Source of the DNA: an uncultured Saprospiraceae bacterium
GTDB lineage: Bacteria > Bacteroidota > Bacteroidia > Chitinophagales > Saprospiraceae
DNA length: 9,151 nt
Assembly (NCBI GenBank): GCA_938039305.1
Contig: CALHUZ010000466.1
Coordinates: 1-9,151 of the forward strand
Direction of reading: 5' to 3'
Part shown: positions 1-5,478 of the stretch, in pieces
Layout: every line of letters begins with the position of its first letter
Position numbering within the stretch: position 1 is the stretch's first letter
The notes under the pieces: generated by a model
What the model was told of the DNA's origin: nothing
Database searches by the model: none
The model's input: the letters and a program-made list of their open reading frames with translations, nothing else
Program-made: the position numbers and the translations under genes

Positions 1-19
1 TTTGCTCACCTAATACAAG

Positions 20-1561
20 ATGATGTCAGAGGAGAAAAATGTAAGAGTGCGATTTGCGCCAAGCCCAACAGGCCCACTTCACATAGGCGGTGTCAGAACA
101 GCTTTATATAATTACCTGTTTGCGAAGAAGCACGGCGGTACATTTATACTAAGAATCGAAGATACAGATCAAACGAGATATGTCGAAGGTGCAGAAGAGT
201 ATATTCTCAACTCTCTGGAGTGGTTAGGATTCACACCTGAAGAGAGTGTTAATCAGCCCGGAGAATATGGGCCATACAGACAGTCTGAGCGCAAGGACAT
301 TTATAAAAAGCATGTGGAGCAACTGATTGCGTCTGGGCATGCATACTATGCATTTGACACTCCAGAAGACCTAGTGGCAATGCGAGAAAGGGAGCAAGCT
401 GCTGGAGTTCATACACCTAAGTATGATCACAGTGTGCGGATGAAAATGAAAAACAGCCTTACACTATCAGAAGAAGAGGTAGCTTCATATCTAAAGATTG
501 GAGAGAATGTCACAGTGCGCATGAAGGTACCAGTTGGTGAGACGATTTCTTTTCACGACACCATCAGAGAGAAGGTTTCTTTTCAAAGTAACGAGTTAGA
601 TGACAAAGTGATCATGAAGGCCGGTGGACTTCCGACCTATCACTTAGCCAATGTCGTTGATGATAGGCTCATGAAAATCAGCCATGTGATCAGAGGTGAA
701 GAGTGGCTGTCAAGTACTGCTCATCATGTATTGCTTTATAGATCATTTGGATGGGAAGAAGAGATGCCAATATTCGCTCACCTTCCATTAATATTGAAGC
801 CTTCCGGCAAAGGGAAATTGAGTAAAAGAGATGGTGCGAAGTTTGGTTTTCCAGTTTTCCCATTGGAGTGGCACGATGAAAAAGAAGATGCAACATTCGC
901 AGGATTCAAAGAAGCAGGATTTTTACCAGAAGCACTCATCAACTTTATTTCTCTTCTCGGTTGGAACCCAGGAAATGACGAGGAGATATTCTCCCTTGAA
1001 GACTTATGCAACTTGTTCAGTCTTGATCAAATCAATAAGTCTGGTGCACAATTCGACTACGATAAAGCTCAATGGTTCAATCAGCAATACATCAACAAAT
1101 CATCTAACAATTCAATATACAGTCAAGTCAAAAGTGATTTTGATGAATCAATATCTCAAGATCAATTAGAAAAAATAATTGAGTTGTTAAAGCCGCGTGT
1201 TACTTTCTTAGCAGATTTCAAGACACAAAGTTCTTACTTCTTTAACAAGCCTACTGATATAGATGAAAAAGGGCTCAAGAAAAAATATAAATTAGAAAAT
1301 GAGGAGCACTTCAATGCCCTTGCTACTCTAATCACAAATACATCTAATAAGAGCGAAGATCTACAAGATGCCATTAAAGGTTATATCACTGAGCATGCTT
1401 TAAAGTTTGGCGATATGTTCTCCGTACTTAGAATAGTCATAGCAGGATCTATGTCTGGACCTGATCTATTTGAAATGATATCTCTAATCGGTAATCAAGA
1501 ATGTCATGATAGGATCATAGAAGGCATCTCTACCGCTCAGAAAATAACTAATAATGGCTAA
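20..1561 (+). CDS. gltX: Glutamyl-tRNA synthetase (GluRS)
   Basis: Cytoplasmic class I aminoacyl-tRNA synthetase that activates glutamate with ATP and charges it onto tRNA-Glu. The N-terminal Rossmann catalytic core shows the family opening PSPTGPLHIGGVRTALYNY, with the HIGH-type motif as HIGG at residues 21-24, and the second signature KLSKR (KMSKS class) at 266-270. Between them are the expected segments GGLPTYHLANVVDD and HVIRGEEWLSSTAHH. The last ~170 residues (from about 340) are the helical anticodon-binding region. At 513 aa it is full length for a bacterial GluRS. Two ATG codons lie in tandem at 20 and 23, and either could be used; no Shine-Dalgarno is visible in the 19 upstream bases. 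The stop codon overlaps the next gene by 8 nt, so it heads a three-gene unit. Whether it is discriminating, or also charges tRNA-Gln, cannot be read here. Confidence 0.98.
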   Translation: MMSEEKNVRVRFAPSPTGPLHIGGVRTALYNYLFAKKHGGTFILRIEDTDQTRYVEGAEEYILNSLEWLGFTPEESVNQPGEYGPYRQSERKDIYKKHVEQLIASGHAYYAFDTPEDLVAMREREQAAGVHTPKYDHSVRMKMKNSLTLSEEEVASYLKIGENVTVRMKVPVGETISFHDTIREKVSFQSNELDDKVIMKAGGLPTYHLANVVDDRLMKISHVIRGEEWLSSTAHHVLLYRSFGWEEEMPIFAHLPLILKPSGKGKLSKRDGAKFGFPVFPLEWHDEKEDATFAGFKEAGFLPEALINFISLLGWNPGNDEEIFSLEDLCNLFSLDQINKSGAQFDYDKAQWFNQQYINKSSNNSIYSQVKSDFDESISQDQLEKIIELLKPRVTFLADFKTQSSYFFNKPTDIDEKGLKKKYKLENEEHFNALATLITNTSNKSEDLQDAIKGYITEHALKFGDMFSVLRIVIAGSMSGPDLFEMISLIGNQECHDRIIEGISTAQKITNNG

Positions 1562-1742
1562 AAAGAAAGACCCGATAAAAGAAGAGGCCTCTATGCACAA
1601 GGATCTCAAAAACTTCGAAATTAGTGTTGATGCTTTTGGTCAAATCCAAACCAATATGGATATCGAAACGATCAAAGCTTTTTTAGATAAGAACATGGAT
1701 GATAAAAAAATCAACAAGTCCCGTTCATCGGAAGAAGAATGA
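1554..1742 (+). CDS. Small charged conserved-type protein of unknown function
   Basis: A 62-residue soluble protein with no signal peptide, membrane segment or cysteine. It has a lysine-rich start (MAKKKDPIKEE), a central part NFEISVDAFGQIQTNMDIETIKAFLDKNMDDKK that looks like a short beta-hairpin followed by an amphipathic helix, and a disordered polar tail ending SRSSEEE. The ATG at 1554 overlaps the end of gltX by 8 nt, and the stop overlaps the following start in an ATGA arrangement. This tight packing on both sides supports it as a real gene translated by coupling. From memory, short proteins of this style (SMHK.L..F.I....FG.I.TN) occur beside gltX in other Bacteroidota, but I could not verify that. 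No function can be assigned; its position only hints at a link with translation. Confidence 0.82.
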   Translation: MAKKKDPIKEEASMHKDLKNFEISVDAFGQIQTNMDIETIKAFLDKNMDDKKINKSRSSEEE

Positions 1743-2035
1743 TTGATCAGACAGCTCATCTTTCCAAAAGGCAATTAGTCGCCCTAAGAAAACAAGGAGA
1801 GATAGTATTTGGTGGGCATCGAAAGCACAAGATTTATGGCACTCTTATCTGCAAAGGTGCGAAGAGATGGATCGCTAAAGGCCACTATGTCAAGCAACGT
1901 GTATTTTTTAATTCCGAAAAAGAAGCTTTGGAGTATGGTTATAGACCATGTGCACAGTGCATGCCAAAAGAATATATAACCTGGAAAGCATCACGGTTCT
2001 GTACCAATAGTAGAAGTCAAAAGTCAGGCGATTAA
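1739..2035 (+). CDS. Stand-alone Ada-type metal-binding domain protein
   Basis: A 98-residue protein matching the pattern of the N-terminal zinc domain of the DNA-repair protein Ada. It has GEIVFGGHRKHKIYGTLIC (about residues 20-38, like the Ada DG.FVYAV.TTGI.C segment), then VFFNSEKEALEYGYRPCAQCMP (55-76, like Ada V.FF....A...G.RPC.RC.P). C38 aligns with the cysteine that in E. coli Ada both binds zinc and takes methyl groups from DNA phosphotriesters; C71 and C74 align with the RPC..C pair. The fourth Ada zinc ligand (C42 in E. coli) is absent: the matching position is lysine, and H49 is the nearest candidate ligand. There is no AraC helix-turn-helix or guanine methyltransferase domain, so the Ada regulatory function is not expected. 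The ATG overlaps the previous stop (ATGA), making it third in the gltX unit. The tail after residue 83, including C88, resembles nothing I recognise. A methyl-phosphotriester role is inference only. Confidence 0.8.
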   Translation: MIDQTAHLSKRQLVALRKQGEIVFGGHRKHKIYGTLICKGAKRWIAKGHYVKQRVFFNSEKEALEYGYRPCAQCMPKEYITWKASRFCTNSRSQKSGD

Positions 2036-2199
2036 CGTTGGCGTTCATTAAGTCCGTTGTTTATCACTATGGCTCCTAACACTCCAGGAACCCAACCACA
2101 TAAAGTAAGCAAGAAGATCAATAGGAATGACCCACACCCTTTATCAACAACTGATAATGGAGGCAGGATAACACATAATAAAGCTCTAATGAGTCCCAT
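2032..2199 (-). CDS. YqaE/Pmp3-family small membrane protein (UPF0057)
   Basis: A 55-residue minus-strand reading frame beginning MGLIRALLCVILPPLSVV and ending NNGLNERQR. It has the hallmarks of the YqaE/Pmp3 family: a first hydrophobic helix with the LPPL motif (residues 12-15), a short DKGCGS link, and a second helix LLTLCGWVPGVLGAIVI (about 30-46) carrying the family G-[WY]-[IV]-PG pattern. Family members are inner-membrane proteolipids linked to membrane potential and to salt or cold stress in yeast and plants; in bacteria the role is poorly defined. No in-frame start lies close upstream and no Shine-Dalgarno is seen. Its stop (positions 2032-2034) overlaps the stop of the convergent Ada-like gene, while maeB ends 117 nt upstream on the same strand. 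Family membership is strong despite the short length. Confidence 0.9.
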   Translation of the reverse strand: MGLIRALLCVILPPLSVVDKGCGSFLLIFLLTLCGWVPGVLGAIVINNGLNERQR

Positions 2200-2236
2200 G
2201 ACTTATGATTTGTCATAGAAACTATACCATCTATAG

Positions 2237-2304
2237 TCTAATTAGAAGAACTGTCGACTAACCAAGAGGAAAACTCGATAAGAACTTTAATTTATCTAAT
2301 TAGA
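2237..2304. repeat. Two copies of the palindrome TCTAATTAGA
   Basis: The 10-bp perfect palindrome TCTAATTAGA occurs at 2237-2246 and again at 2295-2304, 58 bp apart start to start, in the short gap between the end of maeB and the start of the yqaE-type gene. Both are AT-rich, so chance is possible. They could be operator sites for a dimeric regulator of the small membrane-protein gene, or they could pair with each other in RNA. Confidence 0.4.
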
Positions 2305-2319
2305 AAAATGACTTTTCTA
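2301..2319 (-). terminator. Weak AT-rich hairpin at the maeB 3' end
   Basis: A perfect 7-bp inverted repeat, TAGAAAA (2301-2307) and TTTTCTA (2313-2319), with a 5-nt loop, begins at the maeB stop codon itself. Read on the minus strand it is followed by TTAG rather than a U-run, and the stem has only one G-C pair. It is the only hairpin I find near the end of maeB, so it is a weak termination candidate. Read-through into the yqaE-type gene is possible. Confidence 0.2.
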
Positions 2320-4599
2320 TCCTTGAGCATCCACAACTGCAAGAGCCACTACATCTACAATCTCTCTAACCGTTGCTCCTAATTGTAGTATATGCACTGG
2401 CTTTTTCAATCCAAGCATCACAGGGCCAATCATATCAATATCTGATACTTCATGGAGTAAGTTATATGCTATGTTCGCTGAAGAAAGATTCGGGAATATC
2501 AACACATTTGCAGTATGTCCAGCTAACTTAGAAAACGGATGCATCTCCTTTAAAAGATCACTATCAAAAGGCATGTGTGCCTGCATCTCACCATCGACTA
2601 TCCAATCTGGGTGACGCTCATGAAGTAAAGCTGTTGCTTTGCGCATGAGCACTGCTGATTCTCCATCAGCTACACTTCCGAAATTAGAATATGTCACAAG
2701 AGCAATCTTAGGCTCTATATTAAACTTCTTAACAGCATCTGTCACAAGCTCAGCGATGCCTGCGACATCTTCTGCATCAAGATGATGATTGATAGTAGTA
2801 TCCGCTAAAAATAGCGGGCCCTTACTTGTCATCAAGATGTGCATCGTCGCAACCTTTTTAACTCCTTCCCTCGCGCCAATAATCTGTAGTGCAGGGCGAA
2901 CCGTATCTGGATACTTTCTTAACAAACCACCTATCATAGCATCAGCATCACCTTGGTCTACCATCATAGCGCCATAGTAGTTACGCTTTCGCAACATCGC
3001 CAGACCTTCTTGAAGTGTCTCCCCTTTTCTTTTTCTCTTTTCAAAATAAACTTGCCCATATCGTTCACGAGTGGCTATTTCTTCATCATTAGCTGCTACC
3101 ATTGGGTCAATAATCTCAACATTAGGTAGATCGATTCGGTATTCCTCTATAAGTGCTTCTATCCTTCCTCTGTTTCCAAGAAGAATCGGAAAAGCAATTT
3201 TTTCTTCAAGTACTACTTGTGCAGCTTTTAAGACTGAAGCATTCTCTGCATCAGCAAACACAACTTTCTTCGGTTCTTGTTTTGCTTTAGTCTCGATGAC
3301 TTTAGTCAATGTGTTATCAAGACCAAGTCGGCTTGAAAGCTCAAAGTCATAAGCATCCCAATCAGTAATCGGATGCTTGGCAACTCCAGTATCCATCGCG
3401 GCCTTCGCAACTGCTGGAGCCACTTCTGTGATAAGTCTTGGATCAACTGGTTTTGGAATAATATAGTCTCTTCCAAACTTTAAGTTAGCATCTCCATATG
3501 CCATGTTAACCATGTCAGGAACTGGCTTCTTCGCAAGATTAGCTAAAGCTTTGACCGCTGCTATTTTCATTTCTTCATTGATGACATTAGATCTCACATC
3601 TAGTGCACCTCTGAATATGTATGGGAATCCCAAGACATTATTGACTTGATTAGGATAGTCAGACCGACCTGTTGCCATGATCACATCTTCTCGCGCTCCT
3701 GTTGCTTCTTCATAACTAATCTCAGGAGTTGGGTTGGCCATAGCAAATACAATAGGATCCTTCCCCATAGACTTGATATTGTCCGCATTAAGGATACCGC
3801 CTTTTGATAATCCTATGAAGACATCTGCGCCGACTAAAGCATCAGTCAGTGAAGTGCCCATCGGCATGTTATCATTAACAAACTCTGGCTTCTTACCATT
3901 AAGATTAGTTCTGTCTGGATGAATGAGTCCTTTACTATCAAACATGAAAATATTGGACTTCTTAGCCCCAAGCGATGCATATAGCTTATTGCAAGATATA
4001 GCTGATGCCCCAGCACCACTAACGACTATTTTAACATCATCAATTTTCTTTCCTACTATCTCTAAAGCATTGAGTAGTGCAGCCGCACTGATGATAGCAG
4101 TACCATGCTGATCATCATGCATGACTGGTATATCGAGCTCCTCCCTAAGTCGCTCTTCTATTTCAAAGCATTCTGGTGCAGATATATCTTCTAAATTGAC
4201 ACCACCAAAAGTGGGTTCCATGATCTTCACCGTACGAACAAACTCGTCTACATCTTTCGTGTTGAGTTCTATATCAAAGACATCTATGTCAGCATAGATC
4301 TTGAACAATAAACCCTTTCCTTCCATCACTGGCTTACTCGCTTCTGGACCTATATCTCCAAGTCCAAGAACGGCTGTTCCGTTGCTTATCACAGCTACGA
4401 GGTTACCCTTTGCCGTGTACTTATAGACATCATCTATATTTTTAGCTATTTCTAAGCACGGGTCTGCCACACCCGGCGAATATGCAAGAGATAGGTCTCT
4501 TTGATTTGCAGTTTCCTTCGTAGGTATAACCTCTATTTTCCCAGGTCTTCCTTTTGCATGATAATGCAATGCTTCTTCTTTATACGAATTCTTATTCAT
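2317..4599 (-). CDS. maeB: Malic enzyme, hybrid type with phosphate acetyltransferase-like C-terminal domain
   Basis: Cytoplasmic enzyme that oxidatively decarboxylates malate to pyruvate and CO2 with reduction of NADP+ (or NAD+), feeding pyruvate and NADPH from the TCA cycle. The malic-enzyme part (about residues 1-425) shows YSPGVADPC (Y40), NGTAVLGLGDIG (73-84), the catalytic lysine region VMEGK (K95), the metal ligands E137/D138 and D162 in VMHDDQHGTAI, and the nucleotide-binding turn VSGAGASAI (193-201). From about 446 onward it continues as a PTA-like domain (KKVVFADAENASVLKAA.., GDADAMIGGLLRKYP, LADTTIN). In well-studied MaeB proteins this domain lacks transacetylase activity and senses acetyl-CoA allosterically. 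The 760-aa length is normal for this fusion. The start at 4599 is preceded by GGAG (minus strand, positions 4611-4608) eight bases upstream, an unusually clear Shine-Dalgarno for this window. Cofactor preference cannot be read reliably. Confidence 0.97.
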   Translation of the reverse strand: MNKNSYKEEALHYHAKGRPGKIEVIPTKETANQRDLSLAYSPGVADPCLEIAKNIDDVYKYTAKGNLVAVISNGTAVLGLGDIGPEASKPVMEGKGLLFKIYADIDVFDIELNTKDVDEFVRTVKIMEPTFGGVNLEDISAPECFEIEERLREELDIPVMHDDQHGTAIISAAALLNALEIVGKKIDDVKIVVSGAGASAISCNKLYASLGAKKSNIFMFDSKGLIHPDRTNLNGKKPEFVNDNMPMGTSLTDALVGADVFIGLSKGGILNADNIKSMGKDPIVFAMANPTPEISYEEATGAREDVIMATGRSDYPNQVNNVLGFPYIFRGALDVRSNVINEEMKIAAVKALANLAKKPVPDMVNMAYGDANLKFGRDYIIPKPVDPRLITEVAPAVAKAAMDTGVAKHPITDWDAYDFELSSRLGLDNTLTKVIETKAKQEPKKVVFADAENASVLKAAQVVLEEKIAFPILLGNRGRIEALIEEYRIDLPNVEIIDPMVAANDEEIATRERYGQVYFEKRKRKGETLQEGLAMLRKRNYYGAMMVDQGDADAMIGGLLRKYPDTVRPALQIIGAREGVKKVATMHILMTSKGPLFLADTTINHHLDAEDVAGIAELVTDAVKKFNIEPKIALVTYSNFGSVADGESAVLMRKATALLHERHPDWIVDGEMQAHMPFDSDLLKEMHPFSKLAGHTANVLIFPNLSSANIAYNLLHEVSDIDMIGPVMLGLKKPVHILQLGATVREIVDVVALAVVDAQG

Positions 4600-4607
4600 A
4601 AGGCTTA

Positions 4608-4611
4608 CTCC
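4608..4611 (-). promoter_or_regulatory. Shine-Dalgarno sequence of maeB
   Basis: GGAG on the minus strand, eight bases before the maeB ATG. It supports the start at 4599 and stands out because the other starts in the window have no recognisable ribosome-binding site. Confidence 0.55.
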
Positions 4612-4766
4612 ATATTTGATAGCTCAAAGCTCAATATATTAGACGAGAATGCAAGAAGCCAAGAGAGATATTTCGATTAATACTTTCAGAAGATCTTACG
4701 ATATCAATTAGACATTATTGAAAGTCCAATTGTTCTATGGCCTAATATTGATTAACTAGAAATAAA

Positions 4767-4801
4767 TTGGGACATCATGATGTAAAGATGCAATGTCCCA
4801 A
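4767..4801 (-). terminator. Hairpin downstream of ytxJ
   Basis: A perfect 9-bp stem, TTGGGACAT (4767-4775) paired with ATGTCCCAA (4793-4801), encloses a 17-nt loop. On the minus strand it lies about 60 nt past the ytxJ stop and is followed by a T-rich but broken tail (TTTATTT). On the plus strand a TTTTT run sits at 4808-4812. It most likely ends ytxJ transcription and separates it from maeB, though the tail is not a perfect U-tract. The left arm also belongs to a 12-bp palindrome, ACATCATGATGT (4772-4783), which could compete with the main stem. Confidence 0.5.
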
Positions 4802-4861
4802 ATAAAGTTTTTAAGTAGTCAAAAGAATATTTGCCAAAGCGAAACACCCTTCAAATAACAA

Positions 4862-5239
4862 TTAAACGACTTTGTTGAGATCCGAGATACTAATACTATG
4901 ATGTGAACTATTATGGACAGCGACACCATCCTTTATTACGACGATCTGAGGTGATTCATGTCTGACGCTGTATCTACTAGCTATCTCATTAGAGATCGGA
5001 CGGTAACTTAGTAAATCGAGATAATAAAACTGGATCTCTCCATTAAGATCAGACCACTCTGACTCTAATCGAGTCTTCGCTCCAGCACTTATACCACAGG
5101 TTGTACTATGTTTAAAAAGCACAACTGTCTTATGCTTCGACAATTGATCTATTGCATCAAGCTGATCGATACTTGTCAACATATCCCAATCACTGATGCC
5201 TGCACTTTGGCTTGCCTTTAGTCTATCTAAAAATCCCAT
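4862..5239 (-). CDS. ytxJ: Bacillithiol-system redox protein, monothiol bacilliredoxin YtxJ/BrxC family
   Basis: A 125-residue cytoplasmic protein with a thioredoxin-like fold. The active-site segment VVLFKHSTTCGISAGAK (39-55) carries a single cysteine, C48, in TTCGIS, corresponding to the T.CPIS motif of YtxJ/BrxC; the Pro of that motif is replaced by Gly here. The cis-proline loop is HESPQIVVIKDG (P97), typical of thioredoxin folds. Family members remove bacillithiol from protein cysteines or act as monothiol redox adaptors, which implies that the host makes bacillithiol (bshABC, not in this window). There is no second cysteine anywhere in the protein, so a CXXC dithiol mechanism is excluded. 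The ATG at 5239 gives the normal N-terminus MGFLDRLK and has no Shine-Dalgarno. It is divergent from the M16 peptidase gene. Confidence 0.9.
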   Translation of the reverse strand: MGFLDRLKASQSAGISDWDMLTSIDQLDAIDQLSKHKTVVLFKHSTTCGISAGAKTRLESEWSDLNGEIQFYYLDLLSYRPISNEIASRYSVRHESPQIVVIKDGVAVHNSSHHSISISDLNKVV

Positions 5240-5353
5240 ATTATTCTACTGTTATATGCCAATAACCAGAAATCAGAGTGAAAAGTTTACCTCAGTGGAA
5301 ATAAGCAGTTTATATAAAGTGTTATTGATGCCTAAGCGACATTTTGAATTCCG

Positions 5354-5374
5354 TCATTAATAAAATCTTAATGA
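5354..5374. repeat. Inverted repeat TCATTAA-N7-TTAATGA in the divergent region
   Basis: Perfect 7-bp arms (5354-5360 and 5368-5374) with a 7-nt spacer lie within the 239-bp gap between ytxJ and the M16 peptidase gene. There is no U-run, so it is a poor terminator. The geometry suits an operator for a dimeric regulator of either gene. The rest of this gap is AT-rich with no recognised gene. Confidence 0.3.
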
Positions 5375-5443
5375 TCGACAAACACCCCTATATACTATAC
5401 AAGTGTTCATACTTTTCAAGACGATACGTTATAAATTGCATAA

Positions 5444-5451
5444 CAAATCTA
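5444..5451 (-). promoter_or_regulatory. Candidate -7 promoter element for ytxJ
   Basis: The minus strand reads TAGATTTG (5451 to 5444), a perfect match to the Bacteroidota -7 consensus TAnnTTTG. A TTTG that could act as -33 element lies at 5470-5467, but the 15-bp gap between them is shorter than usual. If used, the ytxJ transcript would have a leader of about 200 nt. The match could be chance in AT-rich DNA. Confidence 0.25.
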
Positions 5452-5478
5452 TCTTAAACATATATACAAAATTACATT

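Larger units (their letters stand above)
4600..4861. other. ytxJ-maeB intergenic region
   Basis: 262 bp of AT-rich sequence without a credible reading frame. It holds the ytxJ-distal hairpin (4767-4801), the maeB Shine-Dalgarno, and presumably the maeB promoter. The best -7-like match on the minus strand is GAGCTTTG (4632-4625), one base off TAnnTTTG, which is too weak to call. Nothing else is recognised here. Confidence 0.5.

Noticed and set aside
1..4. TTTG at the window edge as the end of a gltX -7 element
   Set aside because: The required TAnn bases would lie outside the window, so the match cannot be judged.
831..1169. 112-codon plus-strand open frame inside gltX
   Set aside because: Lies wholly within the well-supported gltX frame, and its translation has no recognisable motif.
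2050..2110. Imperfect hairpin GGCTCCT/AGGAACC as terminator of the gltX unit
   Set aside because: The stem has a mismatch, there is no U-run after it, and it lies inside the yqaE-type coding sequence.
3071..4111. Several plus-strand open frames of 60-93 codons opposite maeB
   Set aside because: Mirror images of maeB codons with serine/isoleucine-rich, low-information translations.
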